A DNA stretch of 11,267 nucleotides from DATGMP01 sp035293565 (GCA_035293565.1 DATGMP010000119.1:1-11267), one strand, 5' to 3'; counted from the stretch's first letter, positions 1 to 6,956 are shown. Numbers and translations: made by a program. The notes: generated by a model from the sequence alone, not told the origin.

Positions 1-621
1 CGTGCGCGTCACCTTGGGGTCGACGACCCAGACCTTGCCGCCGCGACCGCGAAATTCCGCTATGCGGCGCACCGGGTCGGGGAGAATCGTGACATAGCCG
101 TGCGAGACGGCTGGGTTGAAGCCGAGGAGGATCGCGAGACGTGAGCTTTCCTCCTCCGGAATCCAGACGGGCAGAAGCTCGGCCGACCCGGCGACCAGCT
201 CCGCCGCACGCATCATCGGCGCCACGTCGACCGTCGCCGCCGTATAGAACTGGCTCGATCCGATCATGCCGATGAGCTGGCCGCCCATACGGATGCCGAA
301 CGTGTCGCCGACCGTGCCGGTGCCCTGATAGAGCGCGACCGAGTCCGCCCCGTGCTTGGCGATCAGATCGCGCATACGCCCCGTCAGATCGGCGAGGCAT
401 TCGTCCCAGTCGGTCTCTCGGCCGTGCAGCCGCGCGTTCAGCAGGTTCTCCGGATGATGGTGGAACCAGGCGAGCGAGGCGCCCTTCGGGCAGATGTAGC
501 CACGCGAACGGGAATTTTCCGGGTCGCCTTTGACCGACAGCACGCGCTCATCCTCGGCCTCCGCCACGATGCCGCAGCAGGCACTGCAACAGCGGCAATG
601 GGTGCGGACGATCTTCCTCAT
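1..621 (-). CDS. Molybdopterin oxidoreductase, N-terminal part (3' end outside window)
   Basis: This is the first 207 residues of a molybdopterin-dependent oxidoreductase of the DMSO reductase/formate dehydrogenase superfamily; the gene runs off the left edge. Near the start are four cysteines in C9-x2-C12-x3-C16-x27-C44 spacing followed by PKG. This is the classical N-terminal [4Fe-4S] domain of the family. A stretch like LYQGTGTVGDTFG (about 98-110) and a Rossmann-like VWVVDPK near residue 200 fit the molybdopterin-binding core. The ATG at 621 is preferred because GGGAGAGAA lies at ribosome-binding distance before it. An in-frame ATG at 711 would add 30 residues, but it overlaps the -10 box. 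No signal peptide is seen, so the protein is probably cytoplasmic. Substrate cannot be assigned, because the metal-ligand region and partner subunits are outside the window. The family call is firm; the exact enzyme is unknown. Confidence 0.88.
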   Translation of the reverse strand, partial: MRKIVRTHCRCCSACCGIVAEAEDERVLSVKGDPENSRSRGYICPKGASLAWFHHHPENLLNARLHGRETDWDECLADLTGRMRDLIAKHGADSVALYQGTGTVGDTFGIRMGGQLIGMIGSSQFYTAATVDVAPMMRAAELVAGSAELLPVWIPEEESSRLAILLGFNPAVSHGYVTILPDPVRRIAEFRGRGGKVWVVDPKVTRT

Positions 622-709
622 GCGCGGTTCTCTCCCTGGGAAACCTAGCCTAGCGCCTCGTTGGCGCGAAGCCAGACTCATCGGTCCCTGCTCCCGAGAA
701 GGATGAGCC

Positions 710-739
710 ATTATACGAAAGCGGCCATAGTGGTTTGAA
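710..739 (-). promoter_or_regulatory. Candidate sigma70 promoter of the molybdopterin oxidoreductase gene
   Basis: Read on the minus strand, TTCAAA (734-739) is followed after 18 bases by a perfect TATAAT (710-715). Transcription would start near 703 and give a leader of about 80 bases before the ATG at 621. The -35 box matches TTGACA at four of six positions. This is a sequence match only. Confidence 0.5.
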
Positions 740-854
740 CCGTAAAGATAAAAATTCAGAATCTCAGATAGCGATTTAAGGCGGCGCAAGCCCCACTATT
801 CTCACGCGTCGCGCTGCCATTCGGTGCCGGCGAGCCAGGAATAGGAAGAGAACA

Positions 855-1247
855 GTGTCGCTGAAAGCGAACGGACAATGGACCGTGCTCATCGTCGAGG
901 ACGAGGAATTGGTCCGCATGGCAGTGATGGATGAGTTGACGGATCGCGGTCTGAAGGTTTTGGGCGCTCGTGACGCTGCCGAGGCACTCGCAATTCTGGA
1001 GGCCGAAACGCTCGTGGATCTGCTGATTACCGATATCGGCCTGCCTGGCCTGGACGGCCGAAGCCTTGCCGAAATGGCGCGCGGCTTGAGACCTGGCCTG
1101 AAGGTCCTGTTTCTGACCGGTTACGCGATTGATCCTGACGAGGCCCTGCCGAGGACGTTGTTCATCGAAAAGCCCATTCAGCTCGATCTCTTGGCGCGGG
1201 TGGCGGAAGCGATGGTAGAGGAGGCGGCGGACGATCAAGCGGTGTGA
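855..1247 (+). CDS. Single-domain (CheY-like) response regulator, FAT-GUY type
   Basis: This is a 130-residue receiver domain with no output domain. The phosphorylation site is complete: acidic pair E15/D16, phosphoacceptor D60 (in LLITDIGLPGLDG), T88 (in FLTGYA) and K106 (in FIEKP). The FLTGYA sequence after beta-4 resembles the FAT-GUY motif of alphaproteobacterial stand-alone receivers such as SdrG of Sphingomonas, which acts in the general stress response. That is family knowledge, not proof of function here. The protein would receive phosphate from a histidine kinase and relay it or act by protein contact. No kinase gene is in the window. Translation starts at GTG 855, with AGGAAGAG at 843-850 just upstream. 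A convergent small gene overlaps its last 13 bases. The receiver call is sure; the pathway is a guess. Confidence 0.93.
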   Translation: MSLKANGQWTVLIVEDEELVRMAVMDELTDRGLKVLGARDAAEALAILEAETLVDLLITDIGLPGLDGRSLAEMARGLRPGLKVLFLTGYAIDPDEALPRTLFIEKPIQLDLLARVAEAMVEEAADDQAV

Positions 1248-1408
1248 TTCATGCCGAGGTACCGGCGAATTTCGCCAATACGCTCAATCAGGCCGTTGAC
1301 CACCTTCCTCAGCGAACGCGTGTTGCTCTGGCTGGTCTGGACTTCCTCGTGCAACACCTCAATTTTCTCGTCGGGTGAAAGAGTTGACCATCGTCGTTGA
1401 GATACCAC
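1235..1408 (-). CDS. Small hypothetical protein (57 aa), convergent with the response regulator
   Basis: This minus-strand reading frame of 57 codons starts at GTG 1408 and ends with TGA at 1235-1237. It is missed by ATG-only or longer-ORF searches. Its start is supported by GGAG seven bases upstream (around 1416-1419). The product is rich in charged residues. A middle part like SPDEKIEVLHEEVQTS followed by LRKVVNGLIERIGEIRRYLG looks helical, with hydrophobic residues at spacings that would suit a coiled coil or a short helical hairpin. No signal or membrane segment is seen. It shares 13 bases with the end of the response regulator gene on the other strand. I do not recognise the family. A stop codon lies in frame about 20 codons above the GTG, so the frame cannot extend far. 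It may be a real small gene or the end of a decayed one. Confidence 0.5.
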   Translation of the reverse strand: MVSQRRWSTLSPDEKIEVLHEEVQTSQSNTRSLRKVVNGLIERIGEIRRYLGMNHTA

Positions 1409-1499
1409 TTCAGATCTCCGAATTCCTGAAAGCGTCTACATAGTTTGTCCGTAGGAATGGATTTGTGACTTTGAGTGTTCCCCGTAGGCGCTCGCGGAA

Positions 1500-2042
1500 C
1501 TACCGGAACAGCACATAGCTCGGATCGTCCGGAAACTTACCGCTCATGCGGACAGGGCCGGTTCCGAAGACGCCTTTGTCGAGATCGGCCGAATCCCGAA
1601 AATGCCGGAACCAGTCCCACATCACGGTGCGGTGCTTGATCCGCCATTCGCCCTGACGGCGTTCGAAGCGATCCAGATAGCGGCCGCCGACGAACATCTC
1701 ATAAGGTCGCCCATCGGGACGACGGCGGCGCTCATAAGCGTGGTAGTAGGTCTCTGCCGACGCGTGATCGCCGCGGAGCTCGATGAGCATGTTGCCCAGC
1801 ATGTGCTGGCTATGCTCAAGCTGGGCCAGCAGCGGCACGCACCAATCGATGAAGTCATAGGCGTTGCCGTCGTAGAGTACGTGATCGTCGATCGCGTCCG
1901 GCCAATAGGCGGAGCGCAGCATTTCCCGATCCGCCCGGTCGATGCCGCGGCAATAGCGGAACAGGCAATCGCGGATCGCCTCGCGGGATTCGATGCGGTC
2001 CTGCCGGACGAGGAGGTCGGCGATGGCGGGACCAGAGGTCAT
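1500..2042 (-). CDS. SnoaL-like / NTF2-fold family protein (LinA/scytalone dehydratase-like)
   Basis: This 180-residue protein belongs to the SnoaL-like branch of the NTF2 fold, whose members are cyclases, dehydratases, dehydrochlorinases and small dioxygenase subunits. The N-terminal helix (RQDRIESREAIRDCLFRYCRG, split around 13-33), D35 in GIDRAD, H80 in HSQHMLGN, and a late ERRQGEWRIKHRTV strand are typical. D35 and H80 sit where LinA and scytalone dehydratase carry their catalytic Asp-His pair. A lyase or isomerase role is therefore possible, but this is inferred. The ATG at 2042 overlaps the stop of the upstream glutathione transferase gene as ATGA, and GGGGAG lies eight bases before it. 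The two proteins are thus probably made together. The frame stays open far upstream, inside the transferase gene, but that part is out-of-frame shadow. The substrate is unknown. Confidence 0.85.
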   Translation of the reverse strand: MTSGPAIADLLVRQDRIESREAIRDCLFRYCRGIDRADREMLRSAYWPDAIDDHVLYDGNAYDFIDWCVPLLAQLEHSQHMLGNMLIELRGDHASAETYYHAYERRRRPDGRPYEMFVGGRYLDRFERRQGEWRIKHRTVMWDWFRHFRDSADLDKGVFGTGPVRMSGKFPDDPSYVLFR

Positions 2043-2749
2043 CGCGCATACTCCCCGCGGCCGAGGATCCGATCGACGAGGGCCGGCGGGGCGGCGTTGA
2101 TCGAGGTGAGGTCCTCGGCCCAGATGCGATTCATCTCCTCGACCGTCTTCTTGACCGCCGGGCGTTGGGCGACGCGGTCGAACCAGGCCCAGACATTGGG
2201 CCAGCCGCTCCAGTCGCCGCCCCATTTGGCGCTTCGGTCGCGCATCCAGGGGAAGGTCGCGATGTCGGCGATCGTGTAATCCGCGCCGCCGAGATAGGGC
2301 ACTTGGCCGAGCCTCGCCTCCAGCGCGTCGAAGACCCGGGCGGCCTGGGTGCGGTAGCGGCTTTCGGCATACTCGTTGCCCTTGGGGGCGAACATGCGGA
2401 AGTGAGTGTACTGGCCGAACATCGGGCCGACGGCGCACATCTGCACCGCGAGCCATTCGAGCGCGGCGTAGCGGGCGGCGCCTTTGGCTGGGAGGAACTT
2501 GCCGGTCTTCTCCGCGAGATAGATCAGGATCGCTCCGGATTCGAAGATCGTGCACGGTTCTCCCTCGGGACCGTCCTCGTCGATGATCACCGGCACCTTG
2601 CGATTGGGGTTCATCGCTTCGAACTCGGGCGTGAAATTCTCGCCTTTCCAGACATCGACGCGGCAAATTCTGTAGGCTAGGCCCGTCTCTTCCAGCATCA
2701 GCTGAATCTTCTGCACGTTCGGGCTCGACATGCCGTAGAGCTGGATCAT
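2039..2749 (-). CDS. Glutathione S-transferase family protein, nu-class (YfcG/YghU)-like
   Basis: This 236-residue protein has a thioredoxin-fold N-terminal domain (about 1-80) and an all-helical C-terminal domain. N11 in SSPNVQK corresponds to the TPN motif of YfcG. P53 in RKVPVI is the cis-proline, and E70-S71 in IFESGAI is the gamma-glutamyl binding pair. LIYLAEKTGKFLP closely follows the YfcG pattern. Such enzymes conjugate or reduce substrates with glutathione and often show disulfide reductase activity rather than classical transferase activity. They act in the cytoplasm. AGGAGG about nine bases before the ATG gives a strong ribosome binding site. The gene is first in a two-gene unit with the SnoaL-like gene and diverges from the flavin monooxygenase gene at 2842. 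Family is sure; the physiological substrate is not. Confidence 0.93.
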   Translation of the reverse strand: MIQLYGMSSPNVQKIQLMLEETGLAYRICRVDVWKGENFTPEFEAMNPNRKVPVIIDEDGPEGEPCTIFESGAILIYLAEKTGKFLPAKGAARYAALEWLAVQMCAVGPMFGQYTHFRMFAPKGNEYAESRYRTQAARVFDALEARLGQVPYLGGADYTIADIATFPWMRDRSAKWGGDWSGWPNVWAWFDRVAQRPAVKKTVEEMNRIWAEDLTSINAAPPALVDRILGRGEYAR

Positions 2750-2841
2750 CGCCCTCTTCCTCCTATGTCACTCATCGAACTGTAGGACGGCGGCGTGCGC
2801 GGACGCTATAGAAGGCGAGCCTGAGATAAAGGGAGAGCGAG

Positions 2842-3720
2842 ATGCAGGTCGGGATTTGTCTGCCCTATTCGGAGCCGGGGATCACGCGCAAGATGCTGGT
2901 CGAGTGGTGCCGTGCCATCGAGGACGGGCCGTTCGGGGCCATCTCCTGCGGCGAGCGGATCTCGGGCGCCGACGCGATGGAGATGCGGGCCATGATCACC
3001 GCCGCCGGGCTGCTGACCAGCCGCGTGCGGATCGTGCCGACCCTTTATGTGCTGCCAATGCACGATGCGGTCTGGGCTGCCAAGGAGGTGGCGACGCTGG
3101 ACGTGCTGACGGAAGGCCGGGTCGACGTCGTGGTCGGCACAGGCGGACGTCCGGGCGACTATCGCGCGGTAGGCGCCGACTGGGCGACGCGCAACCAGCG
3201 CCTGCCGGAGCAGGTCGCGACCATGCGCCGGACCTGGGCCGGCGAGCTGCCCTTCGAAGGTTCCGAGCCGATCGGGCCCAAGCCGGTCAAGACCCCCCGG
3301 ATCATCGGTGGCTTCGCGGGGCCGAAGGCAATCGCGGGGTCCGCCAAATGGTCGGACGGACTCTACGCCTTCTCGATCACCGGGGAGGCCGGAGAGGTCA
3401 AGCAGAAGCTGGATTGGTATGACGGCGGCTGGAAAGAGGTCGGCAAGAAGAACAAGCCTTGGAAGATCGGCGGCTTCTGGTACTCGCTTGCGGCAAACGC
3501 CGAGGCGGCGCTCAGGAAATATACCTACGACTACATGATCATCGCCGGGCACGAGCTCGCGACCCAGACATCGAACGCGATGACGATGTTCGATCCGGGC
3601 CGCATCCTCGATGCGATGCGCGCGATGAAGGCGACCGGCATCGACGAGCTCTACATGGTGCCCGCCTCGATCGAGATCGCTGAAGTCAAGAAGCTTGCGG
3701 ATCTCGTCGCGAAGATTTGA
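2842..3720 (+). CDS. LLM-class (luciferase-like) flavin-dependent oxidoreductase
   Basis: This 292-residue protein is a single-domain TIM barrel of the bacterial luciferase-like monooxygenase family. Signs are the starting strand MQVGICLPYSEP, the segment VRIVPTLYVLPMHDAVWAAKE (split around 62-82), GRVDVVVGTGGRPGDYRAVG (about 93-112) and the late PRIIGGFAGPKAIA stretch where flavin phosphate contacts usually lie. Members oxidise organic substrates using FMNH2 from a partner reductase, or use F420H2 in organisms that make F420. FMN seems likelier if the host is a sphingomonad, but this is inference. No flavin reductase gene is in the window. The start is fixed by AGGGAGAG just before ATG 2842. 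It diverges from the glutathione transferase/SnoaL pair across about 90 bases, so the two units may share a control region. It converges on the hydrolase gene. Substrate unknown. Confidence 0.9.
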   Translation: MQVGICLPYSEPGITRKMLVEWCRAIEDGPFGAISCGERISGADAMEMRAMITAAGLLTSRVRIVPTLYVLPMHDAVWAAKEVATLDVLTEGRVDVVVGTGGRPGDYRAVGADWATRNQRLPEQVATMRRTWAGELPFEGSEPIGPKPVKTPRIIGGFAGPKAIAGSAKWSDGLYAFSITGEAGEVKQKLDWYDGGWKEVGKKNKPWKIGGFWYSLAANAEAALRKYTYDYMIIAGHELATQTSNAMTMFDPGRILDAMRAMKATGIDELYMVPASIEIAEVKKLADLVAKI

Positions 3721-3763
3721 TCATGAACCCTGTCAGGGGGTGTGTCATTGTCGTTCGCGGGTG

Positions 3764-3779
3764 AGGGTGACGTCGCCCT
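3764..3779. terminator. Short hairpin between convergent genes (possible terminator)
   Basis: AGGGTG and CGCCCT can pair (one G-T wobble) around a four-base loop. The hairpin sits just where the convergent hydrolase gene ends, between it and the flavin monooxygenase gene. No clear U-tract follows on either strand, so intrinsic termination is uncertain. Confidence 0.3.
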
Positions 3780-4633
3780 TAACCCCTCTGCAAGAACGCC
3801 AGCACCACGTTCTCGAACTCGGCCTTGCGTTCGATCATTGTCCAGTGGCCGCAATTCGGGAACACATGCAGTTCGCAATTGGGGACCATGCGCATCGGCA
3901 CGAGCGCGCGGTCCATGGCGCTAACCTTGTCGTCGCGGCCCCAGGTGAGCAGCGTCGGCGCTTGGATAGCGGCCAGATGCGCGAAGCTCGCCGCCGCGTT
4001 CGGGCCGGCATTCATCGCCTTGAGACCGTTGAGCGCCGCCTTCGAATAGAGCTGGCGGGTGGATGCCAGCGTATTCGGCTCCAGCGCCTGCTTCATGCGC
4101 TCCTCAATCAGTGCCTCGGTGATCAGGCTCTCGTCATAGACCATCGAGTGGAGCCAGCGGACGAGGTTCTCGCGGGTCGGATTCTCGGCGAATTCGGAGA
4201 GGAGCGTGATGCCTTCGCCCGGGAAGGGCGTGAAGATGTTGTAGCCGATGCCGCCGATCGCGACGAAGCGGTTGACCCGCGCCGGGTGCTGGGCCGCGAC
4301 GATCGAGCCCACGAGACCACCCAGCGAATTGCCGATGATATGCGCCTTGTCGATCTTTTTGGCGTCCATGAAACGGATGATCGCCTGGGCCGCCGTCGCC
4401 ATCGGGTTGCCCTCGACCGGCGCCGAGCCGCCATAGCCCGGCAGGTCGACGATGTAGCAATGGAAGTGCTGGGCGAAGACCCCGATATTGCCGCGGAAAT
4501 TGGCCCAGCCGGTGACACCCGGTCCCGAGCCATGGATCAGGATCAGCGCTGGCCCCTGTCCCGCCTCGTGGTAATGGATTTTCTCGTTGTCGAGAAAGCG
4601 GGACGTGCCCTCGCGGGTGAGTTCGGTGGTCAT
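3779..4633 (-). CDS. Alpha/beta hydrolase, meta-cleavage-product hydrolase type (BphD/HsaD-like)
   Basis: This 284-residue alpha/beta hydrolase resembles carbon-carbon bond hydrolases that split ring-cleavage products of aromatic or steroid catabolism. Key sequences are HGSGPG (oxyanion loop), VDLPGYGGS, the nucleophile elbow GNSLGG, WGRDDKV and NCGHW. Numbered from the chosen start, the triad is S103, D235 and H263. The Gly-Pro-Gly oxyanion loop with following W-AN is typical of the BphD/MhpC/HsaD group. ATG 4633 is preferred to an in-frame ATG four codons upstream (4645). GGGAGG lies just before 4633 and actually overlaps the upstream ATG, and the resulting length fits the 280-290 residues usual for the group. 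No extradiol dioxygenase or hydratase gene is nearby, so the pathway is open. Another C-C or ester hydrolase role is possible. Confidence 0.9.
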   Translation of the reverse strand: MTTELTREGTSRFLDNEKIHYHEAGQGPALILIHGSGPGVTGWANFRGNIGVFAQHFHCYIVDLPGYGGSAPVEGNPMATAAQAIIRFMDAKKIDKAHIIGNSLGGLVGSIVAAQHPARVNRFVAIGGIGYNIFTPFPGEGITLLSEFAENPTRENLVRWLHSMVYDESLITEALIEERMKQALEPNTLASTRQLYSKAALNGLKAMNAGPNAAASFAHLAAIQAPTLLTWGRDDKVSAMDRALVPMRMVPNCELHVFPNCGHWTMIERKAEFENVVLAFLQRG

Positions 4634-4672
4634 GATTCCTCCCATTGATCCGTGTCCGGGTACGAGGGAGCT

Positions 4673-5863
4673 TTAGCGCATAGCTGGCCCGTTTGAGAAG
4701 GGACGAGCCGAAAGGGCTGCGGGTTGGTGGGTGAAGCGGCTGGATTCGGCGCTCTGAAAGGCGAGGGAGAGCCAGTCCAGACCGCGGGCCGCGGCGATCA
4801 GGATAGCGATGCCGGCACCCGCGACGAACAGCTGGTCTGTAGGCGCCCTGCCGAGCTGCTCCAACAGCATATAGCCCATTATCGCCAGCACGACGCCCAG
4901 GCAGAACACGCTCAGGGAATGCCGTCCACATCGGGAGATCCCGCGGGCGATGTCGGTGCCGAGGAACCGGGAGCCGGGCTGCAATAGCCGCCGGGCGACG
5001 ACGGCGAGCGCAAAAAAGCTGACGAGGCGCAAGGGCGCGAGTGTGCTTTTGTCGATGGGCAATGCCGACGACAGCAGGGCAGGGACGCTCGGCCAGATCG
5101 TGTGCAGAGTCGTGGAGAGCTGAATCGTGCCGATCACCAGCGTCAGAGCTGCCGCGATGCGGACGATGCGGCGATCGGATAGGACGCGCCCGGCGCTTGC
5201 AAGCCTGCCCGATCCAAAGGCTGCGCCCAGCACGAAGAGAAACTGCCAGGCTAGCGGATCGAAAAACCAGCCGTCGTCGCGCGGGAAGGTCACGAGGTTC
5301 CAGCCGAAGACCTGGACGCCGAGATAGAGCGCGAAGGACGGAATGAGCGCGAAACAGGCGCTGCGCGCCAGCGCGGCCAGCACGAGCGGGAAGCCGAGCA
5401 GAAAGATGATGTAGCAGGGGATAATGTCGAGATAGGCCGGCTGAAATCCGAGCAGCAGCGCATGGAGCGATGCGAGATCGGGCTGGAGGATGAAATCCGC
5501 GCTGCGGAAGAATGCGTGATAGGAGAGATCGCCGGTCTTGATTACGCCCAGCGAGACTTCGGCGATCAAAAAGAATAGCAGCAGAATCTGCGCGATGTAG
5601 AGAGTCCAGGCGCGGCGCCAGATCCTGAGAGTCGCCGCGACGAAACCGCTCTGCCTCAAGGTCTTGCCATAGACGAGCGCGCTGACGAAACCCGACAGGA
5701 AAAAGAACAGCTCTCCTGCATCGGAAAACGCGAAGGCGTGCGGCGTCAACAGCACCAGCACGCTGCTCGGCACGTGATCGATGAAGATGGCGAGCAACGC
5801 GAAACCGCGAAACAGGTCGATGCGCGCGTCGCGGGCCTGCGGAAGCTCAAAGTTGGATTGCAT
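4673..5863 (-). CDS. OpgC-family integral membrane acyltransferase
   Basis: This 396-residue, strongly hydrophobic protein has about ten predicted membrane segments by eye (roughly 17-38, 45-64, 88-108, 147-166, 169-188, 204-221, 236-254, 278-296, 318-342, 348-368). The start carries R14-x-D16-x2-R19-G20 and H30, the RxDxxRG...H pattern shared by OpgC and acyltransferase-3-like membrane enzymes. OpgC itself adds succinyl groups to osmoregulated periplasmic glucans, using cytoplasmic acyl donors. Whether this protein modifies glucans here is unproven: no opgG/opgH genes are in the window. No clear ribosome binding site precedes ATG 5863, so the true start could differ slightly. The hydrolase gene lies 39 bases downstream on the same strand, so co-transcription is possible although the functions seem unrelated. 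Confidence 0.85.
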   Translation of the reverse strand: MQSNFELPQARDARIDLFRGFALLAIFIDHVPSSVLVLLTPHAFAFSDAGELFFFLSGFVSALVYGKTLRQSGFVAATLRIWRRAWTLYIAQILLLFFLIAEVSLGVIKTGDLSYHAFFRSADFILQPDLASLHALLLGFQPAYLDIIPCYIIFLLGFPLVLAALARSACFALIPSFALYLGVQVFGWNLVTFPRDDGWFFDPLAWQFLFVLGAAFGSGRLASAGRVLSDRRIVRIAAALTLVIGTIQLSTTLHTIWPSVPALLSSALPIDKSTLAPLRLVSFFALAVVARRLLQPGSRFLGTDIARGISRCGRHSLSVFCLGVVLAIMGYMLLEQLGRAPTDQLFVAGAGIAILIAAARGLDWLSLAFQSAESSRFTHQPAALSARPFSNGPAMR

Positions 5864-6098
5864 GCGACACCGATGGCGGAATGTTTCGGCACGTGACGAA
5901 CGATCGCCGATAGGCTCGATCGGCCCCGCAGTCGAGTTCCGGGACGTGCATTCGCCTCGGCCGACAACGGCAAGGAAACAACGTTCGGAAGGTCGCCCTC
6001 CTGCTATTTGACAGAAGCGAAGTGGTCATCGTCGAGCGGTGACGATTGACGCCCGGCGCCGCGACATTGCAGGTGACGCGGATGCCAGCTGCGGGCTT
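5864..6098. other. Intergenic region between beta-lactamase end and opgC-like start
   Basis: This 235-base gap between two minus-strand genes holds no convincing reading frame or RNA gene. A small inverted repeat, ATCGTC (6028-6033) and GACGAT (6041-6046) with a seven-base loop, may end transcription from the beta-lactamase gene. The region should also contain the promoter of the opgC-like gene, but no good -35/-10 pair was found. Confidence 0.4.
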
Positions 6099-6956
6099 TT
6101 AGATCGTTGCAGCCAACCTTCCGACCTGCGCCAGCACGGCCTCGCGCTCTTCCATGGGGCCGGGCGCATGGGCGTAATAGCTGGTGACGATGATCGGAGG
6201 GCGGCCGGGCGGCCAGAGGACGGCGATGTCGTTGGTGGCGTTGTTCTCTTCCGTCCAGGTGCCGGTTTTGTCGCCCACCTTCCACCCTTGCGGTACGCCC
6301 GCTCGCAGACGCTTGTCGCCGGTCTTGTTGGCGATGAACCAGGCGGTGAGCTGATCGCGCGACGGGGCGGAGAGGGCATTGCCCAAGATGAGCTTCTGCA
6401 GCGTGTCGTTCATCGCCAGGGGTGTGGTCGTGTCGCGGGGATCGCCGGGCGGCACGTCGTTCAGCGCGGTCTCGTACCGATCAAGTCGCGTGACCCGGTC
6501 GCCGAGCGATCGGAGATAGGCGGTGAGAGCAGGCGGGCCGCCGAAGCTGTCGAGCAGCAGATTGGCCGCGGCATTGTCGCTGACGATCATCGTTGCCTCG
6601 CAAAGCGCACCCACCGGCATTCCGTCTCCGACATGCCTTTCCGTCATCGGCGAATGGGGGATAAGGACGTTCTTTCCATAGGTAATCCGGCGCGAAAGGC
6701 TCTCCTCCTTGCGGTCGACGCGCGCCAGCACGAAGGCCGCGGCGAGGAGCTTGAAGGAGCTGCACATGGCGAAGCGCTCCTGACCGCGATGGGCGATCCG
6801 CATGTCCTTTCCGGTGTCGAAGATCGCCACGCCCAGCCGGCCGCCATGCTTGCGCTCGAGTTCCGCGAGCGCGGCGCTCGGATCCTCGGCCGCGCGCGCG
6901 GCCGACAGGACGGTTGCGGCCAGCGATCCGACAAGCAGCTTTCTACGCGAAATCAT
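6099..6956 (-). CDS. Class A serine beta-lactamase with twin-arginine-type signal
   Basis: This 285-residue class A beta-lactamase has all catalytic motifs: S66-S-F-K69 (Ambler S70-x-x-K73), S126-D-N128, E162-x3-N166 in the omega loop and K230-T-G232. Penicillins or cephalosporins are opened through a serine acyl-enzyme in the periplasm. The N-terminus SRRKLLVGSL followed by a hydrophobic run and ARAAED looks like a twin-arginine signal with a cleavage site near residue 23. C65 just before the serine recalls CTX-M and KPC-type enzymes. The partner Cys238 of the KPC disulfide is replaced by Trp (W234). The loop after KTG is TWTEENNAT before ND, two residues longer than in CTX-M. The start at 6956 is supported by GGGAGGG five bases upstream. 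No ampR-like regulator is next to it; a ridA gene diverges instead. Substrate range cannot be read from sequence. Confidence 0.95.
   Translation of the reverse strand: MISRRKLLVGSLAATVLSAARAAEDPSAALAELERKHGGRLGVAIFDTGKDMRIAHRGQERFAMCSSFKLLAAAFVLARVDRKEESLSRRITYGKNVLIPHSPMTERHVGDGMPVGALCEATMIVSDNAAANLLLDSFGGPPALTAYLRSLGDRVTRLDRYETALNDVPPGDPRDTTTPLAMNDTLQKLILGNALSAPSRDQLTAWFIANKTGDKRLRAGVPQGWKVGDKTGTWTEENNATNDIAVLWPPGRPPIIVTSYYAHAPGPMEEREAVLAQVGRLAATI

Noticed and set aside
622..711. In-frame ATG at 711 as start of the molybdopterin oxidoreductase
   Set aside because: It overlaps the TATAAT box and lacks a binding site; ATG 621 has GGGAGAGAA and puts the cysteine motif at the usual position near the N-terminus.
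2043..2666. Long upstream extension of the SnoaL-like reading frame
   Set aside because: It is arginine- and proline-rich out-of-frame sequence antiparallel in character to the real glutathione transferase gene in the other frame.
4634..4645. Start of the alpha/beta hydrolase four codons upstream at 4645
   Set aside because: The GGGAGG that overlaps this ATG is well placed for ATG 4633, and no good site precedes 4645.
5914..5940. GGAAC on the minus strand before the opgC-like gene as an EcfG promoter
   Set aside because: No CGTT at 16-18 bases; only CGAG is found.
6008..6013. Perfect TTGACA on the plus strand
   Set aside because: No -10 box at 16-18 bases and no plus-strand gene follows; the bases lie between two minus-strand genes.
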